Source: CALAEC01 sp050692915
GTDB lineage: Bacteria > Actinomycetota > UBA4738 > CALAEC01
Reading direction: 5' to 3'
NCBI GenBank assembly: GCA_050692915.1
Contig: JBOGVU010000003.1
Location: 1-64,000 of the forward strand
DNA length: 64,000 nt
Part shown: positions 7,486-14,359 of the stretch, in pieces
How the letters are laid out: each line of letters opens with the position of its first letter
How positions within the stretch are numbered: position 1 is the stretch's first letter
Notes under the pieces: generated by a model
The model's database searches: none
What the model saw: the letters and a program-made list of their open reading frames with translations, nothing else
What the model was told of the DNA's origin: nothing
Program-made: the position numbers and the translations under genes

Positions 7486-8889
7486 CTACCGGTCGCCCCG
7501 GCGCTGCTCCCACCATTCATCGAGCAGCTCGAAGGCCTCCCCCTCGGGGATCGGCCCCCGGTCCATCCGCAGCTCCAGCAGGTGCTCCAGTGCCTCCCCG
7601 ACCAGTGGCCCGGGGGGGATCCCCAGGTGCTCCATCACCTGGTGGCCGTCCAGGGGCGGCTTGATGGCCGCGAGGTTCTCCTCCTCGGTGAGCCTGGCGA
7701 TGCGCTGCTCGAGGTCGTCCTGGAGCTCGGCGAGCACCTTGGCCTTCTTCGGGTTCTGGGTGGTGCAGTCGGCCCGGGTGAGCTGGTTGAGCGCGTCCAG
7801 GAGTGGGCCGGCGTCTCGCACGTACCGTCGGAGGGCCCCGTCGGTCCACCCGAGCCGGTACGTGTGGAACCGGAGGTGCATCTCCACCAGCTTCCTGACG
7901 TCCTGGACCACCTTCTCGGGGAACCGGAGGGCTCGCAGCCGCTCCTCGACGATCCGGGCGCCCACCACCTCGTGGTGGTGGAACTGGACGCCCTCGGGCG
8001 TGATCTGCTTCGTGGCGGGCTTGCCCACGTCGTGGAGGAGCGCGGCCAGGCGGAGGGTCAGGTCGTCCGGGGGGCAGCGCTTGACCACCGCCAGCGTGTG
8101 CCGGAAGACGTCCTTGTGCCGGTGGACTGGATCCTGCTCTAGCTGGAGGGCGGGCAGCTCAGGGAGGAACTGGTCGGCCAGACCGATGTCGACCACAAGC
8201 TGGAGGCCGCGGTCGACGTGCGCTCCCTGGAGGAGCTTCGACAGTTCGTCCCGGATCCGTTCCGCCGACACGATCCGGAGCCGCTCGCGGAGGGTCCGCA
8301 TGGCCTCCACGACCTCGGGGGCGGGCTCCATGCCCAGCGTCGAGACGAACCGGGCCGCCCGGAGCATCCGGAGTGGGTCGTCGGTGAACGCCACCTCGGG
8401 CTCGAGCGGGGTCCGGAGCCGCTTGTGGGCCAGGTCGAACAGCCCCCGGTGCGGGTCGACGAACTCGCCCTCGGGGAGGCGGACGGCCATGGCGTTGATC
8501 GTGAAGTCCCTTCTGGCCAGGTCGGTGTCCACGTCCTTTGCGAAGGTCACCTCTGGGTTCCGGGAGTCCTCCGCGTAGATCTCTTCGCGGAACGTGGTGA
8601 TCTCCAGGAGGTGGCCGCGCTTGCGGGCCCCCACCGTGCCGAATCGGATCCCCACGAGGTACCGGGCCTCGGCCCAGCCCTGGAGGATGGCGATGACCTG
8701 CTGAGGGCGGGCGTCGGTGGCGAAGTCGAGCTCGTTCCCCGCTCGTCCGAGGACCGCGTCCCTGACCGCGCCGCCGACCAGGTACAGCTGATGGCCCGCC
8801 TTCTGGAAGCGGGCTCCCAGCTCCGTGGCCACCGGGGGGAGGTCGATGAGCTCGTCGACGGGCGGACGGTCGTCGGGGGAAGGGGTCAC
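7486..8889 (-). CDS. cca: CCA tRNA nucleotidyltransferase
   Basis: The 467-residue class II nucleotidyltransferase would add or repair the 3' CCA end of tRNAs. The catalytic head is at about 37-60: LVGGAVRDAVLGR, then ELDFATDA with the two metal-binding aspartates. A flexible-loop region and RRDFTINAMA follow. An HD domain sits in the second half (LAALLHDVGKPATK, HHHEVVGARI), so it belongs to the HD-containing actinobacterial group often annotated pcnA. It is the first gene of the leftward operon. The GTG start has no Shine-Dalgarno sequence but a TAGGGT hexamer 11 nt upstream, consistent with a leaderless message. Confidence 0.95.
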   Translation of the reverse strand: MTPSPDDRPPVDELIDLPPVATELGARFQKAGHQLYLVGGAVRDAVLGRAGNELDFATDARPQQVIAILQGWAEARYLVGIRFGTVGARKRGHLLEITTFREEIYAEDSRNPEVTFAKDVDTDLARRDFTINAMAVRLPEGEFVDPHRGLFDLAHKRLRTPLEPEVAFTDDPLRMLRAARFVSTLGMEPAPEVVEAMRTLRERLRIVSAERIRDELSKLLQGAHVDRGLQLVVDIGLADQFLPELPALQLEQDPVHRHKDVFRHTLAVVKRCPPDDLTLRLAALLHDVGKPATKQITPEGVQFHHHEVVGARIVEERLRALRFPEKVVQDVRKLVEMHLRFHTYRLGWTDGALRRYVRDAGPLLDALNQLTRADCTTQNPKKAKVLAELQDDLEQRIARLTEEENLAAIKPPLDGHQVMEHLGIPPGPLVGEALEHLLELRMDRGPIPEGEAFELLDEWWEQRRGDR

Positions 8890-8899
8890 GGCGGAAGGA

Positions 8900-8906
8900 T
8901 ACCCTA
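8900..8906. promoter_or_regulatory. Symmetric bidirectional -10 element
   Basis: The heptamer TACCCTA reads as TANNNT on both strands: TACCCT (8900-8905) points right toward the start codon at 8916, and TAGGGT (8906-8901) points left toward the cca start at 8889. Each lies 10-11 nt before its start codon, the spacing expected for leaderless transcripts. No ribosome binding site is present on either side. Transcription start sites are inferred. Confidence 0.5.
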
Positions 8907-8915
8907 GCGTCGAGA

Positions 8916-9287
8916 ATGGCCGACTTGGTACGCGCCGCCGTCTACGCGTGGGCGCTTCCCAACACCCTCCTGGGCCTGCTGTGTGGCGCGCTCTCGTTCC
9001 AGCGGTACCGCCGGATCGACGGGGTGATGGTTTTCGACGGCCAGGTGAAGGGGTTCCTGGCGATCCTCCGGGGGCTCCGTCGATCCGCGATCACCTTCGG
9101 CCACGTGGTGCTGTCGAACCGTCCGGTGGATGGCCGGCTCCAGGCCCACGAGCTCCACCACGTGTGGCAGTACGAGCGCCTGGGACCCCTGTACATCCCG
9201 ATCTACCTGCTGGTGTGGGTGTTCACCGGGTACCGTCGCCACCCGTTCGAGCTGGCGGCGAAGCACGCCGAGGGGGAGGCCGGCTAG
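8916..9287 (+). CDS. Small membrane protein with HExxH zinc-peptidase motif
   Basis: This 123-residue protein has a hydrophobic N-terminal segment (AWALPNTLLGLLCGALSF), a soluble middle and a second hydrophobic stretch (YIPIYLLVWVFTG). Between them is HELHHVWQYERLGP, an exact HExxH zinc-binding motif with the xxQ extension seen in minimal gluzincin-like proteins. HPFELAAKHAE near the end offers possible third ligands. The reaction and substrate are unknown. It is too small for a complete known protease family, so a membrane-associated peptidase-like protein is the most that can be said. It is divergent from cca and its stop overlaps the pilT stop. The likely leaderless start is discussed under the promoter at 8900. 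Confidence 0.78.
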   Translation: MADLVRAAVYAWALPNTLLGLLCGALSFQRYRRIDGVMVFDGQVKGFLAILRGLRRSAITFGHVVLSNRPVDGRLQAHELHHVWQYERLGPLYIPIYLLVWVFTGYRRHPFELAAKHAEGEAG

Positions 9288-10354
9288 ACGAGCTGTGCGG
9301 CCTTGAGGGCCAGCAGGAAGTCGTGCGGGTTGCTGGCAGCGTCGGCGGCGTCGTCGGCTGTGACGAGGTTCTCCCTGACCAGGGAGACCAGCGCCTGGTC
9401 GAACGTCTGCATCCCGTAGAACTCGCCCTCGATCATCACGTCGGTGATCGTGTTCGTCAGCTCGGCGTCGAGGATGCGCTCCCTGACCCGGCCGGTGTTC
9501 ACGAGGATCTCCACGGCCGGGACCCGGCCCTTGCCGTCGGCCCGGACCACCAGACGCTGGGAGATCACGCCGCGGAGGCTGGCGGCCAGGGAGATGCGCA
9601 CCTGCCGCTGCATCTCCGGCGGGAACAGGTCGATGATCCTGTTCACGGTCTCGGTCGCGTCGAGCGTGTGCAGGGTGGCGATGACCAGGTGGCCGGTCTC
9701 CGCGGCCTGGATGGCCGCTTCCACCGTCTCGGTGTCCCGGATCTCACCGATGAAGATCACGTCTGGGTCCTGCCGCACGATGTGCCGGAGCGCGCTTCGG
9801 TACGTGGCGGTGTCGGCCCCGATCTCCCGCTGGTCGACGATCGACAGCAGGTCCTCGTGGACGATCTCGATGGGGTCCTCGACGGTCACGATGTGGGTCC
9901 TGCGGTTCGCGTTGATCCAGCCGATCATGGCGGCGATCGTGGTGGTCTTCCCGGTGCCGGCCGGGCCGGTGACCAGGAGGAGGCCTCGCTGCTCCTGGGC
10001 CATGGCATGCACGGCCGCGGGCAGGTTCAACTCGTCGAAGGTGGGGATGTCGTTCCGGACCCGGCGGATGGCCAGGTTCACGTTTCCCCGCTGGCGGAAC
10101 ACGTTGATCCGGAACCGCCCCACACCGGGAAGGGTGAAGCCGATGTCCGACTCGTTGGTCTCCCGGAACTCCTGGGCCTTGGCGGGCGGAAGCAGCTCCA
10201 TGGCCGCGGCCTCGCAGTCCGCCGTCGTCAGCGGCTCGAACGGGGCGTGCTGGAGGACGCCGTCGATCCGCACGACGGGCGGGAGGCCGGCCTTCATGTG
10301 CAGGTCGCTGGCGCCGGCCTCGACCATATGACGCAGGAAGCTCGTGACTGCCAT
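9284..10354 (-). CDS. pilT: PilT-family twitching/retraction ATPase
   Basis: This is a 356-residue type II/IV secretion ATPase. An N-terminal PAS-like domain (GASDLHMKAGLPPVVRIDG) precedes the motor. The Walker A is GPAGTGKTTTIAA (about 134-146), followed by an Asp box (VEDPIEI), the Walker B segment DPDVIFIGEIRD and the His box TGHLVIATLHT. The length and the C-terminal region match PilT retraction ATPases rather than PilB, which has a longer N-terminus and a tetracysteine zinc motif. No other pilus gene is within this window, so it is an orphan here; the Tad-like gene at 2511 is the only possibly related one. A hairpin lies in its leader. Confidence 0.93.
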   Translation of the reverse strand: MAVTSFLRHMVEAGASDLHMKAGLPPVVRIDGVLQHAPFEPLTTADCEAAAMELLPPAKAQEFRETNESDIGFTLPGVGRFRINVFRQRGNVNLAIRRVRNDIPTFDELNLPAAVHAMAQEQRGLLLVTGPAGTGKTTTIAAMIGWINANRRTHIVTVEDPIEIVHEDLLSIVDQREIGADTATYRSALRHIVRQDPDVIFIGEIRDTETVEAAIQAAETGHLVIATLHTLDATETVNRIIDLFPPEMQRQVRISLAASLRGVISQRLVVRADGKGRVPAVEILVNTGRVRERILDAELTNTITDVMIEGEFYGMQTFDQALVSLVRENLVTADDAADAASNPHDFLLALKAAQLV

Positions 10355-10367
10355 CGCTCTCTGAATC

Positions 10368-10386
10368 GGCCCGGCCCGACCGGGCC
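10368..10386 (-). promoter_or_regulatory. Leader hairpin before pilT
   Basis: GGCCCGG and CCGGGCC form a perfect 7-bp stem with a 5-nt loop, ending 13 nt before the pilT ATG. It could limit ribosome access or mark a transcription stop. No U-run follows on either strand, so the role is open. Confidence 0.4.
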
Positions 10387-10496
10387 TTGAGCCCCATCTT
10401 CACCCAAGTCGGCGCCGTCCGTGGCCGTTTGGGTCGCCGGGCCGAGGGGCACAATGGAGGGGACCAGGCGAACGTCCCGGAAAACAGGAGGTGCAG

Positions 10497-10685
10497 GTGC
10501 CCGTGAGCCCCATGAGCAGAGCGGAGGCCGGCCGCAAGGGCGGCATGACCACGAAGAAGCGGTACGGAGCGGGCTTCTATCAGCGGATCGGCCGCAAAGG
10601 CGGGAAGAAGGGCGGTCTCACCACGAAGCAGCGGTACGGACCCGATTTCTATCGTTCCATCGGCCGAAAGGGAGGATCCCGCTAG
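10497..10685 (+). CDS. KGG-repeat (GsiB/YciG-like) stress protein
   Basis: This is a 62-residue, very basic and hydrophilic protein built of two near-identical units: AGRKGGMTTKKRYGAGFYQ and GKKGGLTTKQRYGPDFYR, each followed by an IGRKGG-type segment. The KGG motif defines a family of small stress-induced proteins (bacterial YciG and GsiB, plant group 1 LEA relatives) linked to dehydration or general stress; their molecular action is not settled. I chose the GTG at 10497 because a strong AGGAGG (10486-10491) is 5 nt upstream. The ATG at 10512 would be 20 nt from it. The gene is flanked downstream by a hairpin shared with sodN. Confidence 0.85.
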   Translation: MPVSPMSRAEAGRKGGMTTKKRYGAGFYQRIGRKGGKKGGLTTKQRYGPDFYRSIGRKGGSR

Positions 10686-10700
10686 CCGCAGCAGCCGTCA

Positions 10701-10722
10701 GGCGGCGCGTAGCGGCGCCGCC
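10701..10722. terminator. Hairpin between convergent genes
   Basis: GGCGGCGC / GCGCCGCC make a perfect 8-bp stem with a 6-nt loop. It lies midway between the stop codons of the KGG gene (plus) and sodN (minus), so it is placed to end transcription from both sides. No clear U-tract is present. Confidence 0.55.
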
Positions 10723-10738
10723 ACGACGCCGGGTGTGG

Positions 10739-11158
10739 CTACTTCTTGGTGTCCCAGAAGGTCTTGTCGATCTCGCCGATGGCGTCGAGCAGCTGCTGGC
10801 CCTGGGCCGGGTCCACCGACCGCTTGGCGTCGCCGGCGAGCTTCGTGGCCTTCCAGAAGGAGTCGTGGAGGTTCGGGGATGCCTGGAGGTGCTCCGGCTT
10901 GAAGTAGTCGGTCCACAGCACCCACAGGTGGTGCTTGACCAGATCGGCCCGGTCCTCCTTGATCTTCAGGGCCCGGGTCTTGAACTCCTCCACCGTCTCG
11001 GTGGGCTTCTTCTGGTTCTCCGCGTCCTGGTACTTCTCTTGGATCGCCTTCACCGATTCGGCTTCGATGCGAGCCTGGGCGGGGTCGTACACGCCGCACG
11101 GCAGGTCGCAGTGGGCATGGACCACGCGCCGGGGGCGCAGGATGTCGAAGAGGTGCAT
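10739..11158 (-). CDS. sodN: Nickel superoxide dismutase
   Basis: The 139-residue precursor carries the Ni-hook HCDLPCGVYDPAQARIEAES right after a 15-residue basic leader (MHLFDILRPRRVVHA). Cleavage of that leader exposes the N-terminal His that, with the two Cys of HCxxPC, binds nickel. The rest is the four-helix bundle part (NLHDSFWKATKLAGDAKRS is typical). The enzyme dismutes superoxide in the cytoplasm. The maturation protease SodX is encoded divergently 77 bp away. A good AAGGAG is 6 nt before the ATG. I do not see the known Nur box; regulation may involve the palindrome near sodX. Confidence 0.96.
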   Translation of the reverse strand: MHLFDILRPRRVVHAHCDLPCGVYDPAQARIEAESVKAIQEKYQDAENQKKPTETVEEFKTRALKIKEDRADLVKHHLWVLWTDYFKPEHLQASPNLHDSFWKATKLAGDAKRSVDPAQGQQLLDAIGEIDKTFWDTKK

Positions 11159-11212
11159 CGCTGTCTCCTTCCGTTCGCTTGATTTGAACCTATCACCTCG
11201 ACTCCTCTACCT

Positions 11213-11228
11213 CCTACCCGGGTAGGCT
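11213..11228. promoter_or_regulatory. Palindrome overlapping the sodX -10 element
   Basis: CCTACCCGGGTAGG (11213-11226) is a perfect 14-nt palindrome. The hexamer TAGGCT (11223-11228) overlaps its right arm and is 7 nt from the sodX ATG, as expected for the -10 of a leaderless message. A protein bound to the palindrome would block this promoter. The identity of such a regulator is unknown. Confidence 0.5.
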
Positions 11229-11235
11229 CGGGGCG

Positions 11236-11643
11236 ATGCGACGCTGGGCGTGGGTGGCCGCCGCGGTCATGGCGGCGTGGGCCACCAGCAGGGGGGCCGG
11301 GACCTTCCGCGTCGAGGTGGCGGGGCGGAGCATGGTCCCGACGCTCAGCCCTGGCGACTGGCTCGTGGCCACCCGGCGGGGGCGGATCCGCCGGGGGAGC
11401 GTGGTCGTGATGGCCCATCCGAACCGGCCGCTCGACCTGGTGAAGCGGGTGCACGGGGTCCCGGGCGACCTCGTGGACGGTCGGCTCCTCGGCTCCGACG
11501 AGTACCTGGTCGTCGGCGACAACCCAGCGGCCAGCGCCGACGGTCGGCGCTTCGGGCCGGTGCCCCGGCGAGCGATCGAGGGCGTGATCCGGGCTCGCTA
11601 CTGGCCGCACCCCGGTGCGGTGAGGCTCAGGCCCGGTCGGTGA
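11236..11643 (+). CDS. sodX: Ni-SOD maturation protease (signal peptidase I-like)
   Basis: This 135-residue S26-family protease has an N-terminal hydrophobic segment. The catalytic Ser lies in GRSMVPTLSPGDWLVA, the catalytic Lys in LDLVKRVHGVPGD, and the C-terminal box is YLVVGDNPAASADGRRFGPV. The size and the divergent pairing with sodN identify it as the protease that removes the SodN leader so that nickel can bind. The start is ATG at 11236 with no convincing Shine-Dalgarno sequence; a TAGGCT hexamer immediately upstream suggests a leaderless mRNA. The 3' end overlaps the convergent decarboxylase gene by 17 nt. Confidence 0.93.
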   Translation: MRRWAWVAAAVMAAWATSRGAGTFRVEVAGRSMVPTLSPGDWLVATRRGRIRRGSVVVMAHPNRPLDLVKRVHGVPGDLVDGRLLGSDEYLVVGDNPAASADGRRFGPVPRRAIEGVIRARYWPHPGAVRLRPGR

Positions 11644-12853
11644 AGTACACGGCTCCGGCGGGTGGCCGGAGGCAGTGCTCCATGGCCATGACCGCGTTGT
11701 AGCTCCCCACGTTGAGCATGGCCACGACGTCGCCTTCTTCGACCGGGGGGAGCGCCACGTCCTCGGCGAACAGGTCGTCGCCCTCGTTGATGTTCCCGGC
11801 CACCGTGACGGTCCGCGTTCCCGCCTCGCCGGCCGCCCGGCACAGGACAACCTCGACCGGAGCGCCGTAGATGAAGTGCTCCGGCATCACGGTGAACCCG
11901 GCATCCAGGCCGACGAAGGTGGCCCCGGCCCGGTCCTCCACCGTGACCACCTCGGCCAGGAGGTGGCCGCACTCCTTCGTCAGGAAGTCCCCCGGCTCGC
12001 AGGCGACCGCCACGTCCAGCGGCCCCAGGTGCCGGGCCAGGATCGCGGCCAGGGCGTCGAGGTCGAGCGGCAGGTCCCCGGCCCGCTGGGGCACCCCCAG
12101 GCCGCCCCCCACGTTGACCTCCTGCACCGGCATGCCTGCCTCGATCAGGCGCCGGGCCATCCCGGCCGCGGCGACCACGGCCCGCTCGAACCCGGGTAGT
12201 GCCTCGGTGAGGAACCCCCGACCCACGTGGAAGTGCACGGTATCGATGACCAGGTCGTGCCGGCGGGCCATCCGGATGGCCTCGTCGAGGTCCTCCTGGT
12301 AGATCCCGAACTTCGTGGGTTTCTCGCCGCTGTAGGTCTGCGACCCGTCCCAGCCGGCCCCGGCTCGAGGGTTCACCCGGAGGCCGACCGCTCTCCCCGG
12401 GGCCCGGCGCCCCAGCCGCTCGAGCTGGCTCAGCAGGTCGACGTTCACGTGCACCGGGTGGGCCAGGACGACGTCGAGATCGCCATCGGACACGTTCGTG
12501 CCGGTATAGCTGATCTCTTGGGGACGCCAGCCGTGGTCGAGCGCGTGGAGCAGCTCCCGGGGCGAGCAGACGTCGATGCCCACGCTCCGAGGATCCCCCG
12601 GCGGGCCCAGGCCGCGGAGGACCGCCAGGGCTTCGGGGGCCCGCTGAGCCTTCAGCGCCAGCCGCACCGGTCCGCGGAGCCCGGCCGAGGCGAGCGCGTC
12701 CTGGAGCGCGCGGGCCTGTTCCTCCATCCGGACCAGGTCGTAGACGTACAGGGGGGTGCCGTGCTCGCGGGCCAGTGCCTCGGCGTCCCGGCCGGCGACG
12801 CGGAGCCGGCCCTCCCGGACATCGAGCCCGGGCCGGGCCCACCAGACGCTCAC
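11627..12853 (-). CDS. Fold-III PLP-dependent decarboxylase (LysA/Orn/DAP family)
   Basis: The 408-residue protein is an alanine-racemase-fold decarboxylase. The PLP lysine is Lys68 in VRLALKAQRAPEAL. HFHVGRG, the glycine-rich EVNVGGGLGVPQ, and the C-terminal GSYNAVMAMEHCLRP are typical. The segment EPGDFLTKECG replaces the EPGR seen in classical diaminopimelate decarboxylase, so lysA is not assigned; a polyamine, D-amino-acid or siderophore-related substrate is possible. The GTG start sits inside the stop of the MFS gene (GTGA overlap). The two are therefore one operon, and the exporter may carry the enzyme's product. That link is an inference. Confidence 0.85.
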   Translation of the reverse strand: MSVWWARPGLDVREGRLRVAGRDAEALAREHGTPLYVYDLVRMEEQARALQDALASAGLRGPVRLALKAQRAPEALAVLRGLGPPGDPRSVGIDVCSPRELLHALDHGWRPQEISYTGTNVSDGDLDVVLAHPVHVNVDLLSQLERLGRRAPGRAVGLRVNPRAGAGWDGSQTYSGEKPTKFGIYQEDLDEAIRMARRHDLVIDTVHFHVGRGFLTEALPGFERAVVAAAGMARRLIEAGMPVQEVNVGGGLGVPQRAGDLPLDLDALAAILARHLGPLDVAVACEPGDFLTKECGHLLAEVVTVEDRAGATFVGLDAGFTVMPEHFIYGAPVEVVLCRAAGEAGTRTVTVAGNINEGDDLFAEDVALPPVEEGDVVAMLNVGSYNAVMAMEHCLRPPAGAVYFTDRA

Positions 12854-14337
12854 CGTTCGTGGGGTCCCGTGCCGGGGGCGAGCTCTCGATCGAGCCGCCA
12901 CATGGCACCCAACGAGACCTGGATCCTCCGGCCGTCGGCGAGCCGGAGGCGGAAGCACCTGAGGGACTCCACGCCCCGCCGCTCCGACCAGGCCCGCTCG
13001 GTCTCCGCCACCGCCATCGGGACGCCGTCCAGGAGCACCTCTCGCGGTTCCTCGTCGGCCCGCCCGCCGGCGTACGTCCTGACCTCGACGTCGCGGGGGA
13101 GGCGCCGCCGCCGACGTCCGAGCAGTCCGCCCACGGCCAGGTACAGGACGCCGGCCAGCAGGATGATCCCCAGGTCGCTGATGACCGGGCGGAGGGCGGT
13201 GGCCACCAGGGCGGCCACCACGAACGCCCCGTTGTACCCGATGTCGTACACGGCGAAGGCTCGCCCCCGGTAGTGGTCCGGGATCGAGCGCATGATGATC
13301 GTGTCGGAGGCGATCTTGGTGGCGGTCATGGCGGTCCCGGCCAGCCCCACGGCCGCCAGGATCGCCGCCCACACCGAGAGGGGGCCGCCCACGAGCGTGG
13401 CCACGCCGGCCAGGACGAACGCCACCGGGGCCACACCCGGCCGTCCCACCCGCCGCGCCACCGTGGGGACCAGCAGGGCGCCCACGAACCCGCCCACGCC
13501 CACCGCGGCCAGGACCACCGAGAAGCCGCTGGCCCCGATGTCGAACCGAGCCCGACCCACCACCAGCGCGGCCAGGATGATGAACCCGTGGAGGGCCCTC
13601 ATGGCCCAGGTCGAGGACACCGCGTAGGTCGCGGTGTGGCTGCCGAGGAGGACCCGAAGCCCCTCCCGGACGTCGTGGAGGTTGTCCCGGAGCTCCCGGG
13701 CGATCCCGGCCAGCCCTCGCCGCTCCCCACGGGGCAGATGCAGGCGGGCCGCCACCATGGCGCTCCCGGCGGCGCAGGCCGCGGCCAGGAGGATGGGAAC
13801 TCGAGGTGAGATCGCGTCGGTGAGCGGCCCCCCGATCACCGCCCCGGCCAGAGCGAACACCATCCCCGCCGTCGAGGAGACCGCGTTGGCCCCCAGGTAC
13901 TGGTCGGGCGGTACCACCGTGGGCAGCACAGCGTTCTTCGTGGCGTGGTAGAAGCGGTTCACCGAGACCGTGGCCACGGCCAGGGCCAGCAGGACCGGCT
14001 CGGGCCAGGCCACCGCGGGCAGCAGGAGGAGGATCAGGCCGGTCCGGACCACCGAGGTCCCCACCAGGATCGACCGCCGCGAGAACCGGTCGATGAACGG
14101 GCCGGTGAACGGCCCCACCAGAGAGAAGGGGAGCAGGGTCACGGCCAGCACCTTCGTCACCTGGGCGGGCGTCCGGGCGGCCTCAAGTCCGAAGATCAGC
14201 ACCGAGGCCAGGGCGATCTGGTAGAGGCCGTCGGCGACCTGGTTCAGCAGCTGCGAGGTGAGCAGCAGGCGGAACCCGCGCGGCGCCAGCAGGGAGCCCA
14301 GGCGTCGGAGGCCACCCCGGAGGGACGCCTCGCCCAC
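12850..14337 (-). CDS. MFS exporter with a C-terminal soluble extension
   Basis: This is a 495-residue major facilitator protein with 12 predicted membrane segments. The A-motif region reads GPFIDRFSRR between helices 2 and 3. After the last helix (about residue 410) there is an extra soluble region of some 80 residues beginning LPRDVEVRTYAGG. It contains short beta-like stretches (SLRCFRLRLADGRRIQVSLG) and is not part of the usual MFS fold. The substrate is not predictable. It begins with GTG 22 bp after the ino1 stop and overlaps the decarboxylase gene, so ino1, the exporter and the decarboxylase may share transcripts. Confidence 0.85.
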   Translation of the reverse strand: MGEASLRGGLRRLGSLLAPRGFRLLLTSQLLNQVADGLYQIALASVLIFGLEAARTPAQVTKVLAVTLLPFSLVGPFTGPFIDRFSRRSILVGTSVVRTGLILLLLPAVAWPEPVLLALAVATVSVNRFYHATKNAVLPTVVPPDQYLGANAVSSTAGMVFALAGAVIGGPLTDAISPRVPILLAAACAAGSAMVAARLHLPRGERRGLAGIARELRDNLHDVREGLRVLLGSHTATYAVSSTWAMRALHGFIILAALVVGRARFDIGASGFSVVLAAVGVGGFVGALLVPTVARRVGRPGVAPVAFVLAGVATLVGGPLSVWAAILAAVGLAGTAMTATKIASDTIIMRSIPDHYRGRAFAVYDIGYNGAFVVAALVATALRPVISDLGIILLAGVLYLAVGGLLGRRRRRLPRDVEVRTYAGGRADEEPREVLLDGVPMAVAETERAWSERRGVESLRCFRLRLADGRRIQVSLGAMWRLDRELAPGTGPHER

Positions 14338-14359
14338 GACCCCGCCGCCGTCCCTCGGG

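Noticed and set aside
9284..10354. Type II secretion or PilB-type assembly ATPase
   Set aside because: The length, short N-terminus and lack of a tetracysteine zinc motif fit PilT rather than PilB/GspE.
11627..12853. Assignment as lysA
   Set aside because: The fold is right, but EPGDFLTKECG differs from the classical EPGR motif and no lysine-pathway gene is adjacent.
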